A stretch of DNA of 64,000 nt from Linyphia triangularis (GCA_963978545.1 OZ021727.1:21421943-21485942); one strand, 5' to 3'; counted from the first letter of the stretch, positions 1 through 10,965 are shown. Notes: a model not told the origin generated them from the sequence alone. Numbers and translations are program-made.

Positions 1-40
1 ACATTTTTAAATGTAATCCAAATCATATTCTTTAATTTTG

Positions 41-76
<36 letters not shown>

Positions 77-2290
77 GTTTAGTTGTCATAATTTCTACCT
101 TCACATATATACACGCAGAATAATTTATTTAACGTCCTTAATTTCTATCATTTGTCTCTGAACAACTAATAAAACCATTCTTTCAACGTAAAAATGACCC
201 ATTTATTAAATTTTATTCATTATTCTTAAAAAAAATATTCAACTGATTTTATCATGGCATAAAAATTATGGAGATGTAAAAAACATATAGAGAGAAAATA
301 TGGTATCCTGTTCCTATAATAAGTGATTATCTGCAGTTGATTTATTTTTATTTAATTTTGATTTAATTGCAAATGACAGTGGAAGCATTTACATATAATC
401 CTCTTATTGCTTCTTAAGGGGACTTGGTACTCCTTATTTTCATAAAAAATAATAATAATAATAAATTTCTGTTTTTTACGTATTTATAATCTTTGAAACC
501 GTTTCCCTATTCTGGCAAGTTTTTATGCAGATCTGATAGCTGTAATTGCAGAAAAACTATATTTTTATGGAGAATTTAGCATTGCTGCAATAGCCCTTTT
601 GATGTTTCGAAAGCATTTTTCTCAGTTCGTGATTTTTGAAATTCCCACCTTACTCAAAATGCTAAAACTTCAGCAAAAATTAATGAAATGACTTGATATT
701 TTTTCTCTTGTGTCATTTTTAATTATTTTTTGAAGAAAATATTCATGGATTTTTAACTATATCCAACGTACCCAGACCCAGCAGACCCAGACAGAATACA
801 ACTTGCTGTACGACAAAAAGACACTAAAAGACAAAAATAGGTGAAACTCATATACCCAAAGGAAAACAACTGACCCCCCCCCCCTTCTCTTTTTTTTTTA
901 ATTGAAATTGTTTAGGATAAAAAAAAAAGAACCCTGGGTTCAGTAGTAAATAATACACAAATGCATCATAAGAATAAAATTAAGCTTAATAAATAAAACA
1001 TGAGACTCCTTCCTTCTTTCTTTCAGATAAAGAGAATCACTTTTTTTTATCGAAGTTGACTGGCGAGAATAAGAGTCATAGATAGAAGTGCTTCTGAGTG
1101 TTGATTATAGATAAGAACTTCGATGGAAAATCATCGATACTGTCATCAGTAAGAAGCCGTCATGCATATGTTTTTTTTTTTTTTTTTTAAATTTTTTTTT
1201 TTTTTTTTTAATTATTATTATTTTTTTATTTTTTTTATTGGCGGATATGGTTTTTTCGATGGTCTTGAGGACAATGTTTTGACAAAATGAAATAGAATGT
1301 GAAAAGTTGATTCCATTGAATAATTAGGAAAATTTATATCGTTAGGGGAAATCTTTTCGTAGGGATTAATAGTATATTTGATGAATTTGTATTTAAATAA
1401 ATTAGACACACACAGAATTATGAAAGACGTTTCCATATTTCATACTTTCAGAAAAATAATTACCATGTATATATAAATTGTGTTAATTTCAATTACTTTG
1501 GTGATCGTTTATGTATTTCGTAAATAAGAACTCTCCTGTTTTGGTTAAATTTACTCAGACTATTTTTATTGGAACTGTTTTCAAATAGAATTTATTTTCG
1601 TTTAAACATGTATTAGCGTACGTTTATTTCATTTCGCTAGTTAAAATTTTTGGATCACTAAGATAGTAATGAAATTGATCTTCCACATCTTGTGAAATAA
1701 AAAATTTAATATTGTTTGTATAAAAAAAAAAAAAAAAACGTATTAAAGTTCTTAATAAAAATATATATATTTTTTCAGAACATTGAAAATGTTTATCAAT
1801 TGAATTAATATAATCAATTTGAAGCGTATAAAGTGCCCTAGAAATATCAAATTGTATGGAATTGTATCTTAAAAATATAAAATATGCATGCATTAAGAAA
1901 TTAATTGAAGAAAAATGGCCCATTTAGAAAGGCTTTTGTACGTTTTAAATGACAATTGAGAAGAATAGGAGGCAATTGTGAAGAAGAGATAGTTACGCTT
2001 AATATTATTCTACCGATTATCAGCCTATTGGAAATAAATAGATTTTAAATTTTTACCGGCTATCAACTGATGATAATAAAGTGTTTTAAGTAAATTATTT
2101 TCCTTTGAAAATCGTAACTTCGACAAACAGTCCTATGAGACATCAGTATTAAAAAAGTATTCTAAAATTTGTCACTTATTTGAAATAGAAAATTAAAAAG
2201 TTCAATATTTTAGAATACATACCCACATTTTCAGTTGAATGTGCTGATGCGCGTCATTTTCAATACTTTTATTTCCCTGATATCGCAGCA
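1..2290. other. AT-rich noncoding DNA upstream of first receptor
   Basis: No coding region or named repeat can be supported here. It holds a 35-base poly(A) tract at 41-75, a C run near 873-884, and a T-rich stretch around 1170-1240. Short open frames on the minus strand (1218-1436, 1624-1923) are AT-biased and lack any recognisable motif. Confidence 0.6.
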
Positions 2291-3400
2291 ATGAATACAC
2301 CAATGAGACTGCGCGTACATTTACAGAAATCTAGAAACTACTTTTTAAACGATTATAATGTGGTCTTTAAACTTTTTTTTGTGACAGGTATTGCTGTGAA
2401 AAATGCAAAAGTTATGTCTTTCATAAAAAAAAGCTTTGCATCCTGTTTTGCTATTGTTTTAAATTTACATCTGTTACTTTGTCTTATCGATTGTGGTTGG
2501 CGAATTTACGATGGTGAGCCGAGACTATTCATTTTTTCTAAATACTTTTTGATGTTAATATTGTGGCACACACTATGCTACAGAAGAAGGCGCATTGAAA
2601 AGATTGTTGTTCATCTTCGTGCGATGCGCAAATACTACTATTCTAACCAAATTACTTTCGGCAATAGGTTCCCGAAGTGGATGTGGTTAACCATGGTTTT
2701 CATCTTAATTAACAATGTAATATATGCAAGTCTAATGTTTTCGAAGACTACAAAATGGTACGATGAAAACTATTCGTGGTTAAAGCACATTTTGAAGAAA
2801 AACCGTTATATTATTCCATTTTGGTTTTCAGTGACGCACTATGCTCTAACTTTATTTTGCAGCTTGTTATTCATAGATGTCAGTAAAAGTTTGCGTTTTT
2901 GTAGAAAAGCGTTGCAACAGAAACCTTTGATTGTGAAGAAGTACCTCGAACTTTACAAAATTACACTCCTGCTCAAGAATAAAATGGAAGAAATCTTGTC
3001 CGTGCCGATTCTTTTGGCGTTGTTTTCGGAATTTCTAAGCCCAGTGCATGCACTGAGTTTCATTTTAGCCAAATCAAATCACGCAATAAAAGGTTCACTA
3101 AATGTTTTACCATATTCATTACTTTGCACGGTGCTCTTTTGTATATCTGTCTAGCACTATCAGCGACAAAAGTGGACGATGAATAAATACCATTTGTTGT
3201 GTAAAACTTATAGTTCAATGGTGCACTTGCCTAATGTCAACACACTTGAAAAGGAAGAGTTAAGAAACTTACAGATATTCACTGATGACAAATGCCGAAT
3301 GTCATTTTCTGTTTGTGGAGCGTTCACTTTTAGTAAAGAATTTGTGCTTTCGTCTCTTGGAGTAGTGGTTACATATTCTTTGTTATTAATACACATTTAA
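2291..3400 (+). pseudogene. Gustatory-receptor-like 7TM protein, frameshifted
   Basis: Single-exon chemoreceptor of about 360 codons by comparison with intact neighbours. The first 287 codons read cleanly from an ATG: TGIAVKNAK (family GIPLKYT block), the basic block YRRRRIEKIV, KWMW before TM3, SWLKHILKKNRY, LTLFCSLLFIDVSKSLRFCRK and YKITLLLKNKMEE. The frame is then broken near 3130; a short stretch in another frame restores ICLALSATKVDDE. A second break near 3182, four extra bases after the GAT GAA codons, moves the reading into the frame of 3179-3400. That frame supplies LLCKTYSS, DDKCRMSFSVCGAF and the terminal TM VVVTYSLLLIHI. With two frameshifts it is very probably dead. The nearest relatives in the window are the pieces at 30965-31665 and 45905-46301. 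A BEL/Pao element sits 170 bp downstream. Confidence 0.75.
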
Positions 3401-3570
3401 GATTAAATTTAGCATTAGGTCATTTATTTTATGATATAATAACACTTTTAGTCTGAATATTAATAGCTTTTTTGTCGTCGTGAAGAATCTACTGTAGTAG
3501 AAGGAAATAATAAGACATTTTCAACAAATCCGTCAAATCAATAATTTTTTTTTAGAGTATTTATATATAT

Positions 3571-3849
3571 TGTTTGCGCCTGATTGGTCGAGAACAATTA
3601 TCCTCGTGGTGTCTCCCCCTAGTGGAGAATACGCGAGAGAAGAAGCAGAACTGAATTGAATTTGATAGGAGATACATGTCTCAAAATTGGAACCGAGTGC
3701 TCAACTATAAATAATTAACCTTAAAGAATTATAAATGTTTATACGTGTAAGTAAATCTGTATTATGTGTGTGCCTTGTATGTCTTTAATAAATAATAGTA
3801 AAAAATCTACAGTCCACTACTATAAATTAACTTAACTGAGCTCCTGACA
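3571..3849 (+). repeat. BEL/Pao 5' LTR
   Basis: Begins TGTTTGCGCC and ends CTCCTGACA. It contains a TATA-like CTATAAATAATT and an AATAAA signal, so promoter and polyadenylation functions are plausible. Three substitutions separate it from the 3' LTR (GGAACC/GGAGCC, AATAG/AACAG, ACTATAA/ACTTTAA). Confidence 0.95.
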
Positions 3850-3852
3850 TTT

Positions 3853-3870
3853 TGGTCCGTGAACGATCCG
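3853..3870 (+). promoter_or_regulatory. Primer-binding site of BEL/Pao element
   Basis: TGGTCCGTGAACGATCCG follows the 5' LTR after a 3-base gap. A leading TGG pairs with a tRNA CCA end, and the GTGAACGATC section resembles a TpsiC-arm complement. The tRNA species is not identified. Confidence 0.65.
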
Positions 3871-3886
3871 GAGAGAAGAGCAAACA

Positions 3887-6800
3887 ATGGCTCGATTAGT
3901 TAAATTAAATAGGCAGCAAGGCACACTGAAGTCAAAACTTACACGTCTAGAGGAGTTTTGTGCACCCTTGACATTATTATCGGCTGAAACACTTAGCAGC
4001 ACAAATTCAGTAATCGAACTGAAACAAAAACTTGAAGGGCTCAAGACTACCCAAAACGAAGTGAATTCTCTTCGTGATAAATATTATGATGCTGCAAAAG
4101 ATGAAGAAATAGAAGAAATTGATGCAGCACTACAAGAATTGGATATTCGTATCGAAAATAGTGAAGTAAGTCTTTTGAAACTTATTAGTTTACTAAAAAA
4201 AGATACTCCAAGTGTTGCAGTAAAGCCAGAAACTAGTGGTACTTTAGTTAGAACAAAATTGCCTGTTATTCCCCTTCCAGTATTTTCGGGAAATTATGAA
4301 GATTGGAGTAAATTTAAAACCTCCTTCACTAATCTCATTACAAATAATGCTGAGTTAGATGATATTCAGAAGTTGCATTACTTAAACGCAGCTTTGGAAG
4401 GAAAGGCCAAGTCAATTGAAACGGAGGATGATACATTCGAATCCTTATTTAATGCTCTGCAACAACGATACGAAAATCGCCGGGTAGTATTAGATACCCA
4501 TATTCAAAATATCTTAAGATATCCTAAGCTAAATCAAGAATCTGCGAAAGAAATGCGTGATTTTTTGGATAATTTAAAAAAGAATTTAAGAGCACTTAAA
4601 GTACTGGAATATGATCGTGACAAATTGTCGGACATATTAATGAACATTTTAATTGATAAACTTGATTTGGAAACAAGAAAGATTTATGAAATGTCCATTT
4701 CATCGAATGAAGTGCAGAATTTTAATGAATTCATAACGTTTTTAGAAAAGCGAAGTAATATATTAGAAAGTATATCTCGAAATATGCCATCAATGAAACA
4801 AATAAATAAATCTAATGCTTCACATCACTCCTTAAATCGAAGCAAAAATTTAGTTATTAACTCGCCTACGCATTTCTGTGTTGCATGCAAAAAGAAGGAA
4901 ACACATGGCCTCTTTGGGTGCGACGCATTTAGAAATATGAATGTTGTTGATAGATTTGAGCTCATTAAAAGATATAAATTTTGTATTCGATGTCTGCGAA
5001 GAAACCATAAAGTAGACAGCTGCAGATCAAAATTTACTTGCCAATGTGGTTCGAAATTCCACAACACACTATTACATTCAGTGGAAAGAAATGATAAACC
5101 ATTCGTTAATGATGAGAGTTCTCAAGCGATTCCATCAGATCTTGAGGATTCTTCAAATGCTACTCAAGGCCAATCCACTCGAAGTGAAACTTCTTCGACT
5201 ATGAGAAGCAGCTGTTTATTATCCGAGAGAAAAAACGTAGTTTTACTCGCAACTGCTATAATTAAAGTTAAAGATGAACGAGGAAATTACTTCAATGTTA
5301 GAGCTATTCTTGATTCATGTTCACAGAGTAATTTTCTGACTTTTGAGTGCGCAGATCTCTTGAGAATTAAAAAAGAAAAAACATATGTACCAGTCAGTGG
5401 ATTGAATGGAATGACGGTTTCTACAATAAAGAAGAAAATTCAGACCCTCATTTCCAACCAGCAGAGTACTTATGAAAGATGTCTGCAGTTTTTGCTTGTC
5501 CCTAAAATTACGGACATATCGCCTTCCAGAGCCGTAGATGTTGCGGGTTTGATATTACCGAACATTCTATACGCTGATCCTGACTTTAATAAGCCAAAAA
5601 GGATTGATGCCCTGTTAGGGGCCGAGTGTTTTTTCGAACTTTTAAGGAATAATCAAATACGACTTAAGAACAATACAATCATTCTACAAGAGACTGTTTT
5701 TGGATACATCGTGAGTGGGTCTTTTCCAGATGATGCGAAATCTACCGTGCACTGTCATTTATCTTGTGAAGAACAATTAAGTAATTTGAACTCTAACCTC
5801 GAAAGGTTTTGGAACATTGAAGATGTTGATGATTCTGAGCGTTTTGCAAACGATGAAGAAAAAGCTTGTGAAGAACATTTTCTCTCTACTCATTACAGAA
5901 ATGAAGATGGGAGTTACGTGGTCCAACTACCTATGAAAGAAGGAGTGCTGGGGTCTTCAAAAGACATTGCCGCTGTCCGACTGAACTCTCTTTGGAAACG
6001 TCTGAATAGAAATCCCACATTAAAGAGTTTATATGTGGAATTCATGGAAGAGTATGAAAGACTTGGTTATATGAAGGAAATAATTGAAGAATCTGATCCT
6101 AGAGACTGTTATTATATCCCACACCATGCAGTCTACAAACCAGAAAAATCTTCTACGAAATTGAGAACTGTTTTCAACGCTTCTTCCCCAAGTTCAAATG
6201 GGATCTCCCTTAACGACTTGCTAATGTACGGAGGTGTTTTACAAGAAGATGTTTTTGATATTATGTCCAGATTCCGAACTCATAAATATGCTTTCACTGC
6301 AGATATACAGAAAATGTTTCGCCAAGTGTTAGTTGATGAGTGCCATCGTAACTTCCAACGTGTTCTCTGGAAGACAAATTCTGATAGTCCGATCAGGATC
6401 TACCAGCTGCAAACCATCACGTATGGCATGACCAGTAGTCCATTTTTGAGTACAAGAGTCCTAAATCAATTGGCAGAAGATGAACAGTTTAATTTTCCTC
6501 TTGCGGCTGCAGCAACTTTGACTGATTACTATATTGATGACATTCTTACCGGTGGATCAACATTAGAAACAGCAATAGAACTACAAGATCAACTTGTCAA
6601 TATGTTGCAGACTTGTGGAATGACATTGCATAAATTTGTGTCTAACACTTCTTCCCTTTTAGAAAGAGTGCCAAGTGAGTGTTTAGAATATTCGTTCGAC
6701 GATAGTGCTGAGACCAAAACAGTGAAAACCTTAGGGGTTATATGGAACCCAAAAAAGGATAGTTTCACCTTTCGGGTGAGCATAGGTGAGTCTCCGCATA

Positions 6801-9112
6801 CTAAAAGGTCAGTATTATCAACCATTGCTAGAATATTTGACCCATTGGGGTTATTAGGTCCTTTGATATGTAAATTAGAGATTTTTATGCAAAATTTATG
6901 GCTTTTAAAAATTGATTGGCATGATATGTTACCTGAAAAAGACAGTATAATTTGGGATAGTATTATTTCCCAACTGTCAGTTATTGAGAATATTTGTGTT
7001 GAGAGATTTATTTTCATTGATGATATTGAATTGATAGAATTGCATGCATTTTGTGATGCTTCTAAGCTATCCTATGGATGTTGTTTATATTTAAAATGTG
7101 TTAATAAATTTAATGATATTAAAGTAAATTTATTGTGTAGTAAGTCTCGAGTGGCTCCACTGAAAACCTTAACCATACCACGTCTTGAATTGTGTGGTGC
7201 ATTGTTGTTAGCTAAATTAGTTAAGAAAACTATTACAGCTTTAAAAATTGAAATTGATAAAATTGTATTGTGGTGTGATTCCACTATTGTATTGGCATGG
7301 ATTAAAACTCCCCCTAATCAATTAAAACCTTTCGTTTCTAATAGAGTTTCTCAAATTCAAAAACTCGCACCAGGTTATCAGTGGTGCCATGTAACTTCTG
7401 ATAATAATCCAGCAGATCTGATTTCTAGAGGTCTCAAACCTAGCGATATAGTAAACAATGATATGTGGTGGCATGGACCACAGTTTTTAAAACATGCAAA
7501 TGCATTTGTCAGTAATCCAGGTAGTGAATATTGCATGGATAGTACTTACTTAAATGAGTTAAGGAAAAATGTGAATATAAATCTTGTTACAGTAATACAT
7601 AACAGTGTTTTAAATGATATAATTGAGAAAAGTAATGATTATATGAAAATTGTTCGTATACTTGCATTTGTTTTGAGATTTGTTATTAATGTCCAATCAA
7701 AGGATAATCGTATAAGTGGTCCGCTTTCTGAAGAGGAAGTAAAAAAAGCCGCAAATTATATAATACGGCACATTCAAAGAAGTGAATATAATCTAGAAAT
7801 ATATGATTTAAGTAAGGGTCACCCCATTAGTAAAAATAGTAAACTTAGATCATTAAATCCATTTTTAGATTCTAATAATGTACTACGTGTTGGTGGAAGA
7901 TTAGTAAATTCTGATTTGGATTATACTAAAAAACACCAGATAATTTTGCCCCCTAAGCATAAATTGACTAAACTAATTATTGAAAATATTCATAAAAGAA
8001 ACTTCCATGTCGGTCCTCAGACTCTGTTGTATAGTGTCCAACAACAGTTTTGGCCAGTTAGTGGAAGGGGACTCTGCAGAAAGGTAGTTCATGAGTGTGT
8101 AACTTGTTTCCGTAGTAAACCTATAAATAGTTGTCAAATCTTGGGAAACCTTCCGTCTGAGAGGGTGACACCCACTTTTCCCTTTAATGTTGTTGGGGTA
8201 GATTTTTGTGGACCTTTTTATATTAAATATAAGGGACAGAGATCTGGAGCTTTGCATAAAATATATGTTGCAATTTTCGTTTGCTTTGTGACAAAGGCCG
8301 TACACTTAGAAATTGTGTCGGATCTCACTTCTATTGCTTTTATAGCAACTTTAAAAAGGTTTTTTGCTAGGAGAGGGAAAAGTTGTTGCATCTTCTCGGA
8401 CAATGGCACGAATTTTGTTGGAGCAGCATCGGAGATCAAACGACTCCATGCCTTAGTTTGTAAGCCTGATGACAACTTGGCTGGTTATCTAACTTCTGAA
8501 GAAATTTCGTGGAAATTTACTCCGGCAAAATCGCCAAATTTTGGAGGTCTATGGGAAGCTAATGCGAAAAGCTTTAAAAATCTTTTACGAAAAACTGTGG
8601 CTAATGCTAGATTTACTTATGAAGAATTCGTAACCGTGACTAACCAAATTGAAGCAATATTAAATTCTCGTCCTATTACTCCGCTCTCTTCTGATCCATC
8701 TGATCTTGAGGCTTTGACTCCGGGACATTTCTTAATAGGCCGTCCTCTTAATGCTTTGGCTGAACCTGACCACACTGATTTAAATGAAAATCGTTTATCC
8801 AGGTGGCAGAGAACAACAAAAATAGTGCAAAATATATGGAAACGATGGAGTTATGATTATCTAAACAACCTCCAACAGAGATCTAAATGGCAGTTTGAAA
8901 AGGAAAATGTTAAGATAGGAACACTTGTTGTTATTAAGGAAGATAACTTGCCGGGTTGTAAATGGCGTTTAGGTAGAATACTTGAAGTTATACCTGGTAA
9001 GGATAAGAAAGTTCGAGTTGTAATTGTTAAAACCGCTACTGGCTCATTTAAACGGAGCATTAGCAAAATACGTATTCTTCCTATAAGTGATAACAAGTTT
9101 GTTGTAAAGTGA
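3887..9112 (+). CDS. BEL/Pao gag-pol polyprotein
   Basis: 1741-codon ORF starting 37 bases after the 5' LTR. Domains in order: coiled-coil N-terminus; Pao-type gag (about residues 125-290, with PLPVFSGNYEDWSKFK); zinc-knuckle-like Cys/His region (about 330-395, CVACKKKETHG and CIRCLRRNH); aspartic protease with the Asp at about 476 in ILDSCSQSNF; reverse transcriptase (about 700-920) with YIDD at 882-885; RNase H beginning LHAFCDASKLSYG; integrase HHCC zinc site (HVGPQTLL and CVTCFRSKP); integrase core with D1439, D1505 and E1557; and a C-terminal DUF5641-like domain (WKRWSYDYLNNLQQR). It copies element RNA to DNA and inserts it. No stop or frameshift is seen, so it may still be active. The protease reads D-S-C instead of the usual D-[ST]-G. 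Confidence 0.95.
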   Translation: MARLVKLNRQQGTLKSKLTRLEEFCAPLTLLSAETLSSTNSVIELKQKLEGLKTTQNEVNSLRDKYYDAAKDEEIEEIDAALQELDIRIENSEVSLLKLISLLKKDTPSVAVKPETSGTLVRTKLPVIPLPVFSGNYEDWSKFKTSFTNLITNNAELDDIQKLHYLNAALEGKAKSIETEDDTFESLFNALQQRYENRRVVLDTHIQNILRYPKLNQESAKEMRDFLDNLKKNLRALKVLEYDRDKLSDILMNILIDKLDLETRKIYEMSISSNEVQNFNEFITFLEKRSNILESISRNMPSMKQINKSNASHHSLNRSKNLVINSPTHFCVACKKKETHGLFGCDAFRNMNVVDRFELIKRYKFCIRCLRRNHKVDSCRSKFTCQCGSKFHNTLLHSVERNDKPFVNDESSQAIPSDLEDSSNATQGQSTRSETSSTMRSSCLLSERKNVVLLATAIIKVKDERGNYFNVRAILDSCSQSNFLTFECADLLRIKKEKTYVPVSGLNGMTVSTIKKKIQTLISNQQSTYERCLQFLLVPKITDISPSRAVDVAGLILPNILYADPDFNKPKRIDALLGAECFFELLRNNQIRLKNNTIILQETVFGYIVSGSFPDDAKSTVHCHLSCEEQLSNLNSNLERFWNIEDVDDSERFANDEEKACEEHFLSTHYRNEDGSYVVQLPMKEGVLGSSKDIAAVRLNSLWKRLNRNPTLKSLYVEFMEEYERLGYMKEIIEESDPRDCYYIPHHAVYKPEKSSTKLRTVFNASSPSSNGISLNDLLMYGGVLQEDVFDIMSRFRTHKYAFTADIQKMFRQVLVDECHRNFQRVLWKTNSDSPIRIYQLQTITYGMTSSPFLSTRVLNQLAEDEQFNFPLAAAATLTDYYIDDILTGGSTLETAIELQDQLVNMLQTCGMTLHKFVSNTSSLLERVPSECLEYSFDDSAETKTVKTLGVIWNPKKDSFTFRVSIGESPHTKRSVLSTIARIFDPLGLLGPLICKLEIFMQNLWLLKIDWHDMLPEKDSIIWDSIISQLSVIENICVERFIFIDDIELIELHAFCDASKLSYGCCLYLKCVNKFNDIKVNLLCSKSRVAPLKTLTIPRLELCGALLLAKLVKKTITALKIEIDKIVLWCDSTIVLAWIKTPPNQLKPFVSNRVSQIQKLAPGYQWCHVTSDNNPADLISRGLKPSDIVNNDMWWHGPQFLKHANAFVSNPGSEYCMDSTYLNELRKNVNINLVTVIHNSVLNDIIEKSNDYMKIVRILAFVLRFVINVQSKDNRISGPLSEEEVKKAANYIIRHIQRSEYNLEIYDLSKGHPISKNSKLRSLNPFLDSNNVLRVGGRLVNSDLDYTKKHQIILPPKHKLTKLIIENIHKRNFHVGPQTLLYSVQQQFWPVSGRGLCRKVVHECVTCFRSKPINSCQILGNLPSERVTPTFPFNVVGVDFCGPFYIKYKGQRSGALHKIYVAIFVCFVTKAVHLEIVSDLTSIAFIATLKRFFARRGKSCCIFSDNGTNFVGAASEIKRLHALVCKPDDNLAGYLTSEEISWKFTPAKSPNFGGLWEANAKSFKNLLRKTVANARFTYEEFVTVTNQIEAILNSRPITPLSSDPSDLEALTPGHFLIGRPLNALAEPDHTDLNENRLSRWQRTTKIVQNIWKRWSYDYLNNLQQRSKWQFEKENVKIGTLVVIKEDNLPGCKWRLGRILEVIPGKDKKVRVVIVKTATGSFKRSISKIRILPISDNKFVVK

Positions 9113-9275
9113 ATACTTTAATGTGTATAATGTAATTTTACATTTTTATGTTTGATATGTCGTTGTTGTTTGATTGTGAGATGTGTTTTTGATTTGAACT
9201 TATTTTTGTTCTTTATTTTATCTTTTATATGATAATTTTATTCATTTAATTTTGTTGAATGTTATAACATTGCAA

Positions 9276-9287
9276 CGCCGGGCGGGA
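9276..9287 (+). other. Polypurine tract of BEL/Pao element
   Basis: The short G-rich stretch GCCGGGCGGGA lies directly before the 3' LTR, where the plus-strand primer is expected. It is short and interrupted by C residues. Confidence 0.5.
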
Positions 9288-9566
9288 TGTTTGCGCCTGA
9301 TTGGTCGAGAACAATTATCCTCGTGGTGTCTCCCCCTAGTGGAGAATACGCGAGAGAAGAAGCAGAACTGAATTGAATTTGATAGGAGATACATGTCTCA
9401 AAATTGGAGCCGAGTGCTCAACTATAAATAATTAACCTTAAAGAATTATAAATGTTTATACGTGTAAGTAAATCTGTATTATGTGTGTGCCTTGTATGTC
9501 TTTAATAAATAACAGTAAAAAATCTACAGTCCACTACTTTAAATTAACTTAACTGAGCTCCTGACA
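9288..9566 (+). repeat. BEL/Pao 3' LTR
   Basis: 279 bp, the same length as the 5' LTR, with the same TGTTTGCGCC start and CTGACA end. It is followed by TATAT, matching the base pattern before the 5' LTR. Confidence 0.95.
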
Positions 9567-9571
9567 TATAT

Positions 9572-9849
9572 ATTACAGTGGAAATGCACTCATGCTTAAT
9601 AATCATATAGTGTTCAATTTTATGTACTGTGCAAAGAAAATGTATTTTTTGTTAACTGTATTAGTGTTCAAATTAAAATAACCATAGAAACAATTGGTTT
9701 AATGTATTTTTATTGGCATTTTGCTTGGATATTTTAAATAAATATTTTTAGATTGAAACATCACTTTAAATTAGTTAAAATGCAGTTTAGATACAACTTT
9801 CTCTTTTACTTAAAATCAAACTAAAAATTTCTAAAGTTAAACACTTTAA
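9572..9849. other. Receptor 3' flank, paralogous to 31833-32000
   Basis: Noncoding AT-rich sequence. It aligns by eye (ATTACAGTG.AAAT.CACTCATGC, then a shared TGTTCAAAT and long T/A runs) with the sequence after the receptor pseudogene at 30965-31665. It is therefore the displaced 3' flank of the receptor at 2291-3400, split off by the retrotransposon. Confidence 0.6.
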
Positions 9850-9861
9850 ATGTCACATGGG

Positions 9862-10017
9862 TTGGTTGTTTTCAGATTATCTGGCACCGTCAGCAACACG
9901 AGGGCTATAATGCGCCGAAACATTCGTCATTTGGTAAGCCAATACATACATTAACAAACACCCATGCCTTACACGGGACTCGAACCCGCAACCTCTCGGT
10001 TTAGAAGCTAGCACGCT
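9862..10017 (-). mobile_element. tRNA-derived SINE, copy A (5'-truncated)
   Basis: On the minus strand it carries GCGTGCTAGCTTCTA, then the B-box-like GGGTTCGAGTCCCGTGT, a body with GGCGCATTATAGCCCTCGTG, and an ...AACAACCAACC tail. It is flanked by a 12-bp target-site duplication, ATGTCACATGGG (9850-9861 and 10018-10029). It is the same family as 16471-16658, 39441-39617 and 59744-59892. Confidence 0.9.
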
Positions 10018-10029
10018 ATGTCACATGGG

Positions 10030-10769
10030 ATATTCACTCGCGCGTTAAATCTATAGTGTTAAACATTTAGTGTTATACTGGAAGGTAAAATAAATAAATT
10101 ATACTTGCTAGCATTGTTGAAATAACTAAATTTTTAAAAATTAAATATTTGTATGTATTTTATTAAAACATATTACTTAGTATTTTAAGTAACCTTTCGA
10201 CTACTGTATCATATTCTGCTTCTTTTCTTGCCGTCATCCAAATAGAATGAAAATTGGCAGATAGATTCGACGTCGATGACAAAACATTCTATCAAATTTT
10301 GGGACTGTAACTATCACTGAATGGTCGCTTTTACGAAAAACGACTAAACCAACTTGCCGTGGTCCAATCATGATAAAATAACATTTAACCGACCATTAAA
10401 GAAACTACCTTATGTTGTTATTTATTTTTTTTTTTTAAATTTTTTTTTTAAATTTTTTTTTTAATATAGAATTTTTTTGTTTAAAGTAGAACAGGTGAAC
10501 ACATATTAATTGAGGAAAGAGAATGTTTTACAATGTCTTGTTATTGAGAGTTGTAGAAGATAGAGAGATATATTTGAATTCCACTGCCCAACTAACCTGT
10601 GTTTTAGATGTTTTGTTGAGTGTCCAGTAATTAAGATAGCGGACTCTAAACTGAAAAAAAAAACTCGAGTTATATTTTTATTGAGAACCTTTTCGAAATT
10701 TTGATTATTTTTTTATAATTTTAAGTACATTACTTTGTAAAAATAATTATAAAAATCGAAACATAAATC
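10030..10769. other. Noncoding, low-complexity and probable repeat remnants
   Basis: No gene supported. 10220-10400 has more even base composition than its surroundings and may be a worn interspersed repeat; I cannot name it. 10420-10465 is an interrupted poly(T) tract. Confidence 0.5.
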
Positions 10770-10965
10770 GAAAATTAAGTTGTGAAATGGCAAGTTTTTG
10801 AACCAAAAACAGTTAAGTAAGAATTTCAAGTTTACTTGATGATTACCGTTGCCGAAATATATTTTCTGTTAGACAAATATTTTATTATAAAACAAACTTT
10901 TTTTCTGTTCCATTGGGGTTGTAATCACGAATTCTTTGTTAATAATGCGAAATCCGATAAAATAA
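10770..10965 (+). pseudogene. GR-like receptor, C-terminal relic
   Basis: Translation in one frame gives VRISSLLDDYRCRNIFSV, matching the family block RIxxLLDDDxCRMSFSV. After a stretch rich in Tyr, Lys and Phe and one frame change it continues CSIGVVITNSLLIMRN, matching SSVGVVVTYALLIIRN. The conserved Tyr of the TY motif is Asn. No upstream receptor sequence is recognisable, so this is a remnant of the last 60 codons or so. Confidence 0.65.

Larger units (their letters stand above)
3571..9566 (+). mobile_element. Complete BEL/Pao LTR retrotransposon
   Basis: 5996-bp element with 279-bp LTRs, a primer-binding site, one long uninterrupted gag-pol ORF and a short purine tract. It is flanked by the 5-bp direct repeat TATAT (3566-3570 and 9567-9571), although the flank is itself TA-rich. 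The LTRs differ at 3 of 279 positions by eye and the ORF is open, so insertion was recent. It lies in the 3' flank of the receptor pseudogene at 2291-3400. Sequence after the right TSD (ATTACAGTGGAAATGCACTC) matches the 3' flank of the paralogous pseudogene near 31833, which has no element. Confidence 0.95.

Noticed and set aside
3100..3190. Splicing between the two open frames of the receptor at 2291
   Set aside because: Intact relatives are single-exon, and the sequence between the frames still encodes the conserved residues in a third frame, which points to indels.
4825..9096. Many minus-strand open frames inside the retrotransposon
   Set aside because: They are shadows of the 1741-codon gag-pol ORF and have no motifs of their own.
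9960..10020. tRNA gene suggested by B-box-like GGGTTCGAGTCCCGT
   Set aside because: The sequence belongs to a SINE body with target duplications and repeats four times; no cloverleaf closes with an acceptor stem.
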